Below, piece after piece: positions 50,901-63,500 of a stretch of DNA of 64,000 nucleotides; positions within the stretch are counted from its first letter, which is position 1, and the number at the start of each line of letters is the position of its first letter. Under the pieces are notes generated by a model that saw only the letters and a program-made list of their open reading frames with translations, had not been told where the DNA came from and made no database searches. The stretch comes from Climacteris rufus (Eukaryota > Chordata > Aves > Passeriformes > Climacteridae), in contig VZRZ01008693.1 of assembly GCA_013398175.1 (NCBI GenBank), positions 1,043,288 through 1,107,287 on the forward strand. The letters are read 5' to 3'. Position numbers and translations under genes: made by a program.

Positions 50901-53900
50901 GGGGGTGGCAAGTGTTCCTACCACGGATTAATGCTATTTAATCCACAGCAAAAGACTGGGGAGGAAAAAAAAAATGGACAATCCTCCTGATTTTTTGTTT
51001 GTTTTAAACTGAGTATCTATTGTAAAGATTACTGATCTGTGTTCTGAGGAATGAAGGCATGCACGTCCCTTTATTTTTTTCCTNTAATCCACAGCAAAAG
51101 ACTGGGGAGGAAAAAAAAAATGGACAATCCTCCTGATTTTTTGTTTGTTTTAAACTGAGTATCTATTGTAAAGATTACTGATCTGTGTTCTGAGGAATGA
51201 AGGGTGATTTATATATTCATTGCTCATCACTAGTGAACCTTTGTTTTTTACCCAGGATCAGTGTATAACCTGGACAAAGCTGTTTACAACCAGCCTTTTT
51301 ACTGCACATAATTTTTTTTTTTTCATACAGTATGGTGCAGGAATTGAAGACAGTCTTTTTTTTTTTCTTTCCCCAAATGAATTATCTGTGGGGTTTTTCC
51401 TAACAGAGTAGAAAGATGCACTGTAGATCTAGAATTCAAACTTTCTAGTAGTCTTCAGTTCCCTGTTGTAATGCTCAAAGAATAATTAGGGTATGGTCAA
51501 ATAACTCTTGGAAGAAAAATAAAAAATGAAAAGTTTTTCCAGTAGCCTATTTTTACTTTCCTCTCATGACTCAGAGTGGGTAGGGTTGTATTTTGTGGGC
51601 TTTTTTTCCATTTAGAAATCTGAAAAAGGGCGTATTGAGGCTCTTTGTGCACCTTTGAGTCCATAACAAGTTCCCCTTCTCCCAGGGTTTAGTTCCTTTA
51701 TCCTTCCTGTGCTTTGTGACTGAGAAGGGCTTAAACTGATGTTGTGAGCTGCAGTACACACAGGCTGAAGGACCCCTTTTTGTCAGTAATTGCCTGACTT
51801 GAAATAAATTTGGATGGCTCTATTTACTAAAATTTAAATGTTATATATTTTGAATATCTTCTCATATGATTGAATTTATGGGTAACAGGCAGTAATGACT
51901 ATCTGAACTCTTTTCTTTCCTTATTTACAGTATAGATTAGCAGTTTCAGTGCTTTGCAGTTATGAAGAATGCCTACCAAGTGAATTCACTGTTAGACAAA
52001 ATATATACAGAACTGTAAGCTTCCTGCATTCCAAGAGATTCTAGATCTTGTACACCAGAGTCACTAACAATTCACTATATTGTTTTCAAAATACATCCTC
52101 TAGTGGATGGTTGTGCATAGCTGTCCTGCAATCTAACATGGGCTAAAAGAATGTTATGTGTTTATTTCTAAAACATTAAAAAAGTCTGTGTAGTGCTCAC
52201 TGAAAGTTCGGCGTGGTTTTGGCATTTTGACATTTTCAACATGTGAAGTTTATGCAAATAACAGTCTGCTTACCTGGGAGGAGGGGCTGATCATCACACT
52301 GTAGAACTGCTTGCACAATCAAATCCTGTGCCTCCTTCTTGCTTTCTTCTGTGTGTGAAGTTCATAGTAGAGTCAGGAGAGGAGAGACAGGAAGAGGCTT
52401 TCACTGTTCCCTGGAACCGGCTGAAATCCCTACAGTTCTTCACCTCTGGAGTTGCTCAGATTTCACTCTGTGGCATCTATGAGTCACTTGTGTATTTCAA
52501 CATTAAATAAGTTAACTTTCAGACTGTATTTTCAGTTTTTCTTCTTATTCTGTTCAGTTAAATACTGGCACCCTATGAGTCCCATTATTTCTTATTTTTG
52601 CAAGGAGACATCCAACTGTAAGATACATCCAGCTGTAAAGTACTGTAAGGTACTGACGTTCTCTGTCTAAAATGCTGCTTTAAGCATGTTCAGAGCCATT
52701 TTCACTCTTTTTCTCTGTTTATGTTCCTCTTTATGTGCAAATAGTCACCCAGGCTGCCTCCAGAGCAGGGTTGTGCCCTGTAGAGCCCTGCAGAGTTGCC
52801 CCACTGCACCTGAGGCAGCAAAGCCGAGGCTCTGGATCCCAGCGCTGCCCTTGTGCCAGGATTTGCTGCCGCAGCGCCCTCAGCTCTCCCTGCGGGCAAC
52901 CGCAGCTGATGGAACACGCACGGCTTTGGCCTCCTGGGCCCTTCCCAGCCTCTGGAGAATCGAGGCTCAAATTCGAGATGAGGCACAGGATTTCTCCTAA
53001 TTTAAAGCTTAATGCTTCCTGAAGAGCTCGGGAATGCTCTCAACCAAGTGAAGACTGTTTCATAAGGACTAGCCTCTAAATACTGAGAGAAGTACAGAGC
53101 TCCTCTCCAGATGATTACTGCTCAGGCCCTTCCAAGCAGCAGTATTTCTTGGTCTAAAAATCCTAATTCAAACTAACACTGAATTGATTTAGCAGTGGAG
53201 ATGGGATTTATGCTAAACAACTCTAACTTGCACTGTATGATTATGCCATGTTAGGAAGCTCTTCTTTTCACTTCTGTCAGAAACTAAATGCCCTGGAGTA
53301 ATCCTCTAAACCAGGAAATGAGCAGATGGGTTTTCACTGAGGAACAGATATGAGACTTTAATTGAGTTATAACTCAAAACATTTCTGCTCCTGTCGTGGC
53401 AGAAAAGGAGGTACTTCAGTTTAGATCTCGCCTTTTATCCAATACTTCCTGACAGCCTGGGATGAAAAAGTCCTTAGATCTTCCAAGGTTGTTAGTTTTG
53501 TTTGTTGCAGCCTGAAAAATGCTGGTTTCTGTGTGGTATCTGTAAAGCACATTATCTGAAGTAATCTCTGAATGGTCAAGAACATAATTACTTCAAAGCA
53601 GCCTTATTTTATAATATGCCAGCTCCATGTCATCTAGCTCTGAATTCACTGTTCTTAACTGATTGGTTTGGTTTGTTGCATTTTTTTAAAACATTGCTTG
53701 GTACTGAGGAACTAAGGAATTCTTTCTGTTTCAGGCACGTGGACTCCATTTAATCCAGCAACAGTCAGGTCAATTCTTGGTGAGTGTAGTTGTGTGATGT
53801 GACAGTCAAAATACTGTTTTGTGATCTGTTCAGATGATTGACAATTGCTGCACTGGGATTTTTCTCCTCAGAATGCCCAGCAGTAGTAAGTTAAATTAAA

Positions 53901-56617
53901 ATATTTTCCCTTTTGATTAATACAGGAATGTCCTTTCCATACACACATGTGCACTTGTCAAAATAGCCTGAGAAAATAGTACTGCACAATTGATTAGATA
54001 GTAAATGTAATTTATACATGAGGAGATTGCCATCTTACATTTTCTGAATAGATATTGTATAACTTGTCTTTGTAAGTAGTTTTTCCCATCTTGCATTTTA
54101 ATCCTATGTTTTGCTCCAAAAATACCAAACAGAAGCTTTACAATGTTTGAATTCTCTTAGTGTCTAAATAATTGCCAGTAATGTGGAAGGTCATGGTGCT
54201 AGAACAGAAGGATAAAGATTTAAGCACAATAAATCTTTTTAATCACACAGTTCAGTAATCCAAGGACAAAATTTCTTGCTTTGTTTTCAATAAGTATTCA
54301 GCAGCAGTCTGAGTTCCATCACTGTGTGACATGCTGTTTGTATAAAGTTCTCAGTAAGTCAAATGCAGATGAATATCCCAGCCCTCTTGGGAGTAGAGTT
54401 AAGACTGTTTAATGTGTCCTTAGGAAAGAACAATCCACCCCTCTGCCCATTTTGATTTATCACTGGATGGTCAATCAAGCCCTCAGTAGTTTTGAACTGA
54501 AAATGAAAACCCAGGAAAAATAAACATTCTGTGATTCATTCCGGTACTATTTCATCCTGCTTTATTTTCTCCTTTAGTGGATGACTGCTTGCTTTTTCTT
54601 GGCAGAACTTTCCAAATTATCAGTTGTATTTTAGCAATTTTTCCTCTCTTCAGTATCTTTCACAAAGTGCTCTTGCTGTCTTAAAATACTGGCAGATCTT
54701 GCTGAGTAGTATGACTAAGGTTTTATAGGTGTTTCTTGCTCTTTATTTCAGGCATGTTTGACAGAGAGAACAAAGGTGGTGTGAACTTCAATGAATTCAC
54801 GGGAGTGTGGAAGTACATCACAGACTGGCAGAACGTCTTTCGAACGTATGACAGAGACAACTCTGGAATGATTGACAAAAATGAACTAAAGCAAGCACTA
54901 ACAGGTTTTGGTAATTCATTTGTAATTACAATTTTTATGACTGGGTTATGTCATAGAATGAGCCTGTTATTGTTACTGTGGCAGAGCTGTACTGCTCTGA
55001 CAAATGTGACTTAAAAATGAGGCAGGTGAAGGGCTGGTCTCCTCTTAGGTATAAGGTACCTTTGAACAATGTCTGTGCCAGAAGCACGTGGGTTTTAGCA
55101 CTCTTTCCTTTAATAGAGAAAAAAAGAAAACATTCCACACATGTACTGACACATCCAGCCTCCTGAGAGCATTACCAATGCTTCAGGCAAATGTCTGAAC
55201 GTACAGGGTACTTGATAGAACTTGCCACTTTTTAAAACAAAGCCAGCTGTCTATGCTACGAGAGCATTCTGATGGCTAAAGATCTTCCAGTGACTGCACT
55301 TGTAAGATTTCAGCTGCAGCCCTAAACCATTCCCTCAGCCAACAGTCACCCTAATCTGTAATTACATTTACTGTGATTCTGTATATAATTGTTATTAAGC
55401 ACGGGGTTTATTGCATGCATTTTAGTTTAACGGAGATACTGAGAAAAAAAAATCATTGTAACTCCTTACTGTTTTCTGGTTTTGTTACATGTGCCTGCTA
55501 AACAACCTTGTTCTTTTTATAGAAGGACTGTGGTAATTGAAACCTTTTAAAGCATTTCTCTTTTTCCAAGGTTACCGCCTGTCTGATCAATTCTACGATA
55601 TCCTTATTCGGAAATTTGACAGACAAGGAAGAGGACAAGTTGCTTTTGATGATTTTATTCAGTGCTGTGTTGTTCTGCAGGTAAGAAGGGAGATGTACTT
55701 TGATGTCAACTGAAAAAAAAATTACCTTTTTTGAGCTTTTATGGTTCTCACTTTAACAGTGGATCTAGAACTTGCTTTTATTTATAGTGAGCCATTTGAA
55801 CTAACTGTATGACAGGTGCTAGAAACATCTTCATTTATTGGTCTTCATTAGTAATTCCTTTGCATCCAGTAAATTTGATAGAATGGGTGGGGGACAAAAA
55901 AGTGTAAAATAGTGTTTTATACTGAGAGAGAGAGAGAGAGAGAGAAATAACATGAAGGGAAAGCAGTTCCCTGTTAAAGCAGTATCTCTGTTATGGAGAC
56001 ACATCAGTTGCCTTTGTATTCATTTGTAACATAAGGCAATCATAGTTATAGACTTGAACTGTGGTAAAAAGGACTTTGAAATGGAGCTGATGTCAGTGAA
56101 ACCGTGCTGGTGGTTATTCTGTTCCACTGTCTGTACTGCCTGGCGTCTCTGGGGTTGTACAGAGACAGCTCAAGTACCAATGACAGATGAAGCATATTAG
56201 CCTAGAAGGTGAGAAATGCACTAGGTATGCATTAGATTCTGTTTCCAGATGACCTAAATGTTGCATTGTTTTTGCCCTTGCTATAAAGCCAGGCTGTCTG
56301 GTCTGTAAAGAAGTGCTTCTTAGTAACTTCTTAGGTGCCTTAGATATTGTATCATTATTGGCAGTGAGCTGTCTTTTTATTTCAGACTGTAAATGGCTAC
56401 AGAGGGGATGAGCAGAAAGGGTTCATACAGCTGCAGAAGCCTATGTGGCAAGGGGAATACATGGCAGTCTGAACTTTCCTGAAGAACAAAAATGCCTGGT
56501 TTTTTTCTCTCCTCTCAGAGGCTGACCGATGTGTTCCGACGCTACGACACCGATCAGGATGGCTGGATTCAGGTGTCCTATGAGCAGTATCTTTCCATGG
56601 TCTTCAGCATTGTATGA
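47749..56617 (+). CDS. PDCD6: Programmed cell death protein 6 (ALG-2), complete
   Basis: Six exons join in frame to 186 codons: 47749-47834, 50739-50800, 53735-53779, 54752-54910, 55571-55680 and 56519-56617. Human is 191; the difference is in the Gly/Pro-rich first 20 residues. It is a penta-EF-hand calcium sensor that, when loaded with Ca2+, binds ALIX, TSG101, SEC31A and others, acting in ESCRT membrane repair and at ER exit sites. Loops are EF1 31-42 (DKDRSGIISDNE), EF2 68-79 (DRENKGGVNFNE), EF3 98-109 (DRDNSGMIDKNE), EF4 134-145 (DRQGRGQVAFDD) and EF5 164-175. EF1 and EF3 have full ligand sets with E at position 12, as in the mammalian high-affinity sites; EF2, EF4 and EF5 look degenerate or dimer-forming. 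The start codon lies in GCCATGG, a strong context. Confidence 0.98.
48243..48470 (+). mobile_element. CR1 LINE 3' fragment in PDCD6 intron 1
   Basis: It begins ggcttaggttggatataagg, passes aagaatttcttcacaaaaag and tccctggaagtgattaaggg, and reaches a ggtcataggttggactc segment. The end is degraded (cctaactgatcccgtgaaat). It is in sense orientation, starting about 410 bp after PDCD6 exon 1. Confidence 0.9.
49105..49485 (+). mobile_element. CR1 LINE 3' fragment, longer, in PDCD6 intron 1
   Basis: The right part is clear CR1: ggcaatggaacaggttgccc, ccatccctggaagtgttcaa, the ggctggaactggatcatctt stretch and a terminal gattctgtg repeat at about 49472-49480. To the left, cttcagtggatggaaaacgg and gtcatctgccacgctgacag also look like more internal CR1, so the copy probably starts near 49105. 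It belongs to the same subfamily as the copy at 32067. Confidence 0.88.
50939..51203. repeat. 119-bp duplication flanking a single N (probable assembly artefact)
   Basis: Bases 50939-51057 and 51085-51203 are identical, and the second copy starts right after the lone N at 51084. It lies in PDCD6 intron 2, 138 bp after exon 2, and does not touch coding sequence. Confidence 0.93.
52740..52995. other. GC-rich patch in PDCD6 intron 2
   Basis: About 250 bp with much higher G+C than its surroundings and several CG dinucleotides. Open frames exist on both strands, as expected of GC-rich DNA, and none resembles a protein I know. It could be an enhancer, a decayed element or an unannotated exon. There is no positive evidence for any of these. 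Confidence 0.35.
54905..54912 (+). promoter_or_regulatory. PDCD6: Tandem splice donors of PDCD6 exon 4 (Gly-Phe alternative isoform)
   Basis: Two GT donors lie six bases apart: acag|gttttg (GT at 54905-54906) and tttg|gtaatt (GT at 54911-54912). The second keeps residues Gly116-Phe117; the first removes just those two and stays in frame. The same choice in mammals gives the two known ALG-2 forms, with and without Gly121-Phe122. The shorter does not bind ALIX. Confidence 0.75.
55924..55946. repeat. (ga)n microsatellite
   Basis: About eleven GA units lie in the last intron of PDCD6. Confidence 0.9.
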
Positions 56618-56950
56618 CACTGAGAGCTGGGAATTGCACACTGGCATTACACAGACTGGAGTTGCCAAATCATCCTCTGTTGAATGAGATTATTGATGTA
56701 TTATAATGGATGTAACATCACATTCTTAAATTTTGTATGTTGGTAATCACCTTCAGAATCTGTACTTGAGTTGGTTTTTGTTTTGTATTATTGTATGATA
56801 TGACCATCTCTGCTTACTGTAGTACAGAAAGCACAGAATCTAGATTTAACTGGTGCAATGTCAAACTTAACCTCTTCCACATATCCTGCATGGGAAAAAT
56901 GACTCTTTAGAAATGCCAAATTAAAATAATGCTTGTTAGTGTATAAGAGT
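56618..56950 (+). other. PDCD6: PDCD6 3' untranslated region
   Basis: AT-rich sequence follows the TGA stop. The first plausible poly(A) signal is ATTAAA at about 56920-56925. The transcript may continue further, since no nearby AATAAA was seen. Confidence 0.45.
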
Positions 56951-59900
56951 TGAAAGCCAGAAGTTGCACAACATGTTTTGCATGTGCCTTACTTTTATAA
57001 GAGTTTAATGTATTAATTTTTAATACAGAATCTAAAATTAAGTAAAAATACTAGGTCAACTTTTATAGTCGGTTTCACTTTTGTACAGCTTTAAGGGGGG
57101 GTGGTTTTATTTGTGTATTCTGGTGTTCTGCAGTTCAGGGGTCTCTCCACTTGGATGGCCTTTTATTCTTTTTATTTTCTAGCTGCCTCCTTCTTTCAGG
57201 GTATCCTTGGGATGTTTCAAATACAACTTCTTCACGTCTGTGAAGAAGATCTACTGCATCTTCCTCTAAGTTCCCCACAAAAATGAACTCTGAATATATT
57301 CCCTTTGCTTAGCTGTCTCATTTAACATCAAGAGCCTTGCAACTGCCCATTCAAGGCCACTTCCTTCACATAACCTTACCCTACATCTCACCATTTACAG
57401 CTGATGAGAGAGAGTGGAAAAACTTAAGCAAAACAAGTAATGTGTCACACAAAACAAGATTCTGTGTCACACCACAGTAACTCTGAAGAAGCAAAGTTAA
57501 CAAAAATTGGTCAGAGCGTTACCATGTTACTTCCAGGTGACCCTGAGATTGGCTCAGTTGGTCAGAGCATGGTACAAGTAACACCAAGGTTGCAGGTTCA
57601 ATCCCTGTATGGGCCACTCACTGAAGAGCTGGACTCAATGACCCTTGTGAAACCCTTCCAACTCAGACTGTTCTGATTCTGTGTCTCAGCCAGAGTAGAG
57701 TGCCTGGCTGAAGACAGCAAAGTGGCAACTGTGCAGCTATCAGACATCTGGTGCAGAGAAGCTGCCACTATTTGTGAAGCAATAATCAGTCAGAGCCTCA
57801 GGGACAGCTCAGCAACACTGAACACTCTTCTGGTGTGAAATATGTGGGGAAAGAGCAATGCTCTCCATAGCATAAGCCCACTGAAACAAAGAGTTCTCCC
57901 AAAGCACCTTGGGCATTGTCACCCAAAAGGCAAGGGATTGGTTTTGAGTGAGGAGCAGGAGCAGGAATAATGTCCAGTGTCAGAAACATCCAACAGCCTT
58001 GGATGAACTGCCAAAGTTACCTATGTTTAAGAAAACAAGGAGAAAAGACTTCCACCAGTTACTCCTTGAACCTGCTGAGAAGGCTGAGGTGATAACTAGA
58101 TATGCTCTCTTCCGAAACAAAACAGAAGAGCCTGAAATTTTGGAGCTCAGAAGAGCTTCCTCATTCCTTTCCCCCTAAGGAGTCTGTCCCCTTGGATCAT
58201 ACCCACATAAAATCCAGTAATTCTGGGAACTGTTTCCAGGAGTATTAGTAAGTCCAAGGTACAAATTAAAAAGGCTGCACTTGGAGACACTTCCCAAGTT
58301 GTGTCCACTGAAGGATGTCTCCGTGTCCAGCTGGCCTTGTTCTACTTCAGTGCCTTTGGTGCAGAAGAGCTGGCTCCAGCACTTTCTAAAGGAGCAACTG
58401 CTGCAGAGTGAGCCACCAAGCCAGCTCTGCATTGGAACAACTCTTATCCCAGTGGGAAACAGATGCTTCTGAAGGTGTGACAGCAGGTACAGCACAGATC
58501 AAGAACTGGCTGCAAAATAGACATCCCCAATGCAAGAGATGTTCCAGTCTGGATTTGTTTCAATGTCTTTTTAAGGAAATGTGAAATTTGCTCCAAGAGC
58601 TCAGGTGCAGCCTTGGAGCCCAAGCCTGTGGTGTGGCTGCATTGGTGCTGACAGGTGCCAGGCACGTGGTGCAGCTCTGCAGGCTGTCAGAGCCTACTTT
58701 GGGAAGGTTGTTTCCTGAAGAAGGACTAGAGACTAGACAGAGGATTTGTTCTGCTCCAGTTTTATACTGCATAGGAGCAAGATAGGGCAAAGGGATTTCT
58801 TGGGAGTAAGGAGTACTCAGCAGTTTGCAGCTCAGGAAACCTTTAGTAAATCAATGCTGTCTTAATTTGGTCACTACTCCAACTCTGTTTCCCAATGCAG
58901 GACTCTGCACAACAAAGGAGAGACAGTAACTGTTGCCCAGAAGGAAAAATAAGGGAACTTGTAGGTGGAAAGAGCATCTAATTTGGGTCGGGGTGACCCT
59001 GCTGCTGTCTGCCACGGGGGTACACAGCAATGGCAGTAAAATCCAAAAGGGAGTGAGAAATGGGGAAAAGAGTTCTTTATAACAACCTCACATGAAAAGG
59101 TCTTAACTTGAATTGACAGAGTTGCAGCAGTAACATTTTCTAGCAACCTTTTCTCAACAGTTTCACCATTTTAGTTTCACTATACCTTCTGTGGGAAAAA
59201 ACTATGGTAGTAACATTCATGTAAGTAATTTCTGGTAATTTCTAAATGTAGATAGTAACTGATCAATCCTACAGACTTTTAAATCAAAACTCTGTAGACA
59301 CCCGTGTTAGAATATCCTAATTTTCCCCTTTAAGCAAGAAGGTTGGCTATGTAATTCAGAGGATGAAAGTGTACAACACAACTACAAAGTGTGTGCCATT
59401 ATAAACCACTCCAACACTTCAGTTAAGTATGAGGAGTGAAGGAAATAGTGAACAGGAATGAAAAAGAAAAGTGGATCTTTTCAGATGCAGAAGCCAAATA
59501 ATTACAGAAGGAAAATTTCAGGGAATTGAGTTGATATGCTCAATAATAAGTTGTTGAGTTTTTGTTAAAATGTATATGACGAGATCCAAAATGTACTATG
59601 ACAACTCATGAAGGCCAACCCTGCTTCAGCACAAATATTTAATGCACAGAGACTGTTCAGGCATGGGTGTGAAGAAAAATGATAGTCCACAATGCAGCAG
59701 TGAAAAGGAAAACAGACACTCAGGAGTAAACTGTCTCACTTTACGTCTTTTCTTCAGCTCCTTGTAAGCTGGTTTTAATTACATAAAGCAGATATCTAAA
59801 GCCAGGCATTCATGAGCATGTGGCTCTGTTACACACCATGAATTGGTAAGTATTACTCAGTCAGTATGACATTTTGGTTATTTTTTCCTGTTACTTTATC

Positions 59901-60551
59901 TGACTGCCTTACGGATTTTACTATTTCTTAATGTGCTTTTGCCAGTAGAAAGAATCAAGACTTTTTATTTTAGTATGCGTCAATCCACCAAATGAGTTTT
60001 AAAGACCATTTATAACAATTCCATTTTGAACATGATAAAATCTGCACATATTTCACACCTTTTTTACTCTGCAAAAATGATACTAGTATGTCCCATTACA
60101 TACCAGTCCTCTAGAATAGATTACATTTTCCTCATATAGCATCACATTAAGACAGAAAATACCTTTGCTGTGACATTCTCCTTTCTTTGTTTAAACAAAA
60201 ATGTAGTGTATCTTTTTTTTTTTTTCTGAATTGGGAAGGGTGGTAAAAGGATTATTTTGCTCCTTGCTGACAGAATAACGTATTTTCAAAAAATAACAAA
60301 AGATTTTTTTCTGTAATATACTCAGATATAACAAATACATTACAAAAAGCCTAAACAAAATAGTATGTTCACCCATTATGTGCAAGTTTCTGTTCCAGCT
60401 GTATTTCACATGTTAAAAACTTAAACCCTACCTCCCTTTACCTTTCCCAAGCCAGTCAAACACAAAGTTAAATGCAGTCTCTCTCCTGAAAGCCAAGAGA
60501 TGGAGATTCTCAAATCTCTTCATCTGTTTCCATTTCAACTGTTGCTGCTCC
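56951..60551. other. Intergenic stretch between PDCD6 and the minus-strand gene
   Basis: Apart from the SINE at 57544-57685 I see no repeat or coding exon. The left part may be PDCD6 3' UTR and the right part 3' UTR of the minus-strand gene; an AATAAA on the minus strand (tttatt on the plus strand) lies at about 59964-59969. Confidence 0.45.
57544..57685 (+). mobile_element. tRNA-Ile-derived SINE with CR1-like tail (TguSINE1-like)
   Basis: The head reads as a decayed tRNA-Ile. It has an A-box-like tggctcagttggtcagagc (57550-57568), the run caccaaggttgcaggttcaa containing the B box (ggttcaatcc, 57595-57604), and the acceptor-stem end gggcca. The tail (actcaatgacccttgtgaaa, then ccttccaactcagactgttc, then tgattctgtg) resembles the 3' end of CR1. 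This is the structure of TguSINE1, mobilised by CR1 enzymes in songbirds. It is not a functional tRNA gene. Confidence 0.85.
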
Positions 60552-63500
60552 TTAATCTTTCTCTCTAGTTTCTATTAGCACATTGACAACTGTCTGAATA
60601 TTTATTTCTAGAAAGGAGAGATAAAGACATTTGAAGTTACTTTTATCTCATTTCACATAAATATTTATCTCATAATATTTCACATAGAGAATCTGAAAAT
60701 GAAAGTTTTACTATTAAGTAGCTACCTAGCTAATTAACTAATTCTAGTACCAGAAGCCTAGTTTGCATTTGTCCAACTCATGGCCAATGACAGCTATGCA
60801 GTAGCACATGCCCACTTCTCTTTAAATCCCTCTCATTATCTATTTCCAAAGGAGAATCTTTAATTTTCAATAGTATATCACTATTCTCAGTATTAAGGAT
60901 TATTTCTACAGTAACTGGAAAAAAGAAATTGTCAGGTGATGAACCAGCTCTTTGATCACATTTCTCTTGTTGTCCCAATGGGTTTTGATTCATCTGGATT
61001 TATTATAATGTCATCCAGGTTTAGTTCTGCATGCATTCCAATATTTTTTTCTTTATGCCAATACATTGTCTTCCCATTGTTGCAAACCTACCAGTACAAC
61101 TCACAATAGAAACTGCTAGTTAGAAAGATAAGCTAGGAGAAACCTTTCAATTCAGAAAGTTTTTGGGCTATCAAAATTGCCTCCCATTCACTCCTCTGTT
61201 TTGTTGCCAAGAGGCACAGTGTCCTCAGAGAGGTAACAATGCCTTTCTTCAGCTGATACAGATGTGAGCAAGATGAGCTTGACTCCCCTGAACAGCACAT
61301 CTGCAACCTGCAATCTCCTGCTTATGTTAAAGCAACCGTGTTGATGTAACTGATTTCATGCAAACTAATCACAATCTTACTTTGAAGGGCTGGATTATAT
61401 GGAGCCAACTCTTTGAGCATCCTGGTCATTGCAGGTGCATCCTTTCCTAGGAGTCCATTCACAGCATTGGGAGCAAGACCAGTATCGACTTCATCAAACA
61501 TCTCATCTGAGCTTCTGAACTGCTGGTGCTCTCGGTACGAACCCCTGCCAGAAAAGGAGTCCTGATGTGAACTCCAGTCACTCTTGTAGCCTGACCTCTG
61601 ATGCCTGAATCCTTGACACCTAGATTCCTGGATCCAGCTAGACTCCTGCTTCAAGCTAGACCTCTCACTCCACCCACAGTCCTCGTTCCACTCATTCCAC
61701 CTAGTGTCCTGGTGCCACCTGGAACCACCTCTTCCTGCAATGGCTGCATGTGCAGAAGATGTACAGGTATTCACAGACTCAGCATTCTTGTAAGAGGAAT
61801 AGCTTTGTGAAGGATAGTTTGTGAAGTATCTTCCAGATGAATGATATGAGGCAGAAGAACTGCGATAGGGCAGCTCTCGATCGCTTCTATGCCTTGCTTT
61901 TGCACACGCTTGTTGATTCCTCCATTTTGTATTGTCCCTGCCAAACGAGAGTCTGTTATCATGGAGCTCACTTCCTTGCACATCACTGGGCACATATTCT
62001 GCTGAGTACTCCCTCACTGGGCTGGTCTCATAGGAAGAGGCCCCAGCAGCTGAATTACTGCCGGATGCAGAGTGTCTGATCTGCCCCAGCCATTTGCTGA
62101 TACCGCTGGCACAACTCTCAGCCTCAGCAGCCTCAGAGTCCCCGAGTGCAGACATCACTGCAAAGCTGTCAGATCTCAGATGGCACGAGGATGAGCCATC
62201 ATCTGTTTGGTAACTGTTTGAGTGAGCAGCAGCAAAAGAAGCATCTTCAGAAGACTCTTCATACTGAGACAAAAAACCTTGATCCCAGTCAGAACTTCCT
62301 GAATAAATAAAGGGCAGTAAAAGTTAGCAAATATTTAAATACCAACTGCAAACACAACTATTTTGAGATTTTATGAATTGTCCTTCTGTACTTTTGCCAT
62401 TTCCTGCATTTATGTCTTACCTGAGTTTGGCATCTTTTCACCCAAAAATTCTAACACGAAACAGATCAGGAAGGGCTACTGCTTGAATTTCCAATATTCT
62501 TTACTGCTGTAACACTGTTCAGTGACACAGGAAAGTTCTCAGACAGTGAAGTCATTAAAGCTTCAGAAAATGTTACCCTGAACAGACTCGGAGGGCAAAG
62601 ACACACAGTACACCAGCTAAGAAGCACTATGGCAGGCCATAGAAGCAAATTTTCACAATCTGTACAGTCTCAAGGCCAGACAAACCAGTACAACAGAATA
62701 TCTAAATTACCTTTGTATTCTCCATCTGCCTCGTAGTGTATTGGGATACTTTTCCCTTCTGGAAATTCATCTTGAGATACTGACGTCAGTGGCCCTAAAC
62801 TGTTGGTGCAATTAACCTAGGTATAGCAAAAGGTCAGAATTTTTGTTTGCGAACTCAAGAATTTAAGAACTTTAATTTAAGAATTCTAAAACACAATAAA
62901 TAGTACATTTCCCATAGAAAGTTAGCAGTATACAATTTTAGGTGACAGCAAAGTCCATATGAGAGATGTGTTATTACCACATTATACCACAATTTTCCGA
63001 AGTATTATTTGGAATAGGTACGTGTCTGGAGAACAGAATGAGGTGTCTGGGGAAGATAATGTCTCCTATTTTAAACTTCTTTATTGCCTCATATTTCTCA
63101 TCATCACCTGGCTAAAATATAAAACTGGTACATATGCAAATCCTGCCTCCAGCTGTGGAATGCAGAATGGAAGACTCAGCTGAGAGATTAAGCTACAGAA
63201 ATAATATTTAACTGGTGCTGGTGGCAGCATTTGCACAGAGACAGTTACTGTAGCTCAGCTGACATGGAATGTATTATTGAGAAAATGTATTTTTTCTGAA
63301 AACAGCTTTCAGAAAAAAAACTCACATGCTGAATTTTGTGAATCAGTAGCTGCCAGAGTGGTGAATCATTTTTTCACAGATTTTGGTCCTTCTTCAGACC
63401 CTTTTTTCCACACATAGCCAACTTTTATGCAAAGAAGCTACAGAGGTTTGTAAGGACCAACAGAAAGTGAAGAACATCTTGCCTACCTTAGTCTTAACAG

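Larger units (their letters stand above)
47835..56518 (+). other. PDCD6: Introns of PDCD6
   Basis: Five introns: 47835-50738, 50801-53734, 53780-54751, 54911-55570 and 55681-56518. The first carries two CR1 tails. The second carries the duplication around a single N at 51084 and a GC-rich patch (52740-52990). The last carries a (ga)n run. No other exon or RNA gene is seen. Confidence 0.6.

Noticed and set aside
52686..53022. 104-codon frame with a hydrophobic start resembling a signal peptide
   Set aside because: It lies in a GC-rich intron patch with open frames on both strands, and no splice or homology support.
57544..57616. Possible tRNA-Ile gene
   Set aside because: The A and B boxes are recognisable but the arms have many mismatches and a CR1-like tail follows, so it is a SINE head.
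60778..60993. Minus-strand open frame as an additional exon of the unidentified gene
   Set aside because: I could not find splice sites and phase that join it to the exon ending at 61381 and the one at 60607; kept only as an alternative.
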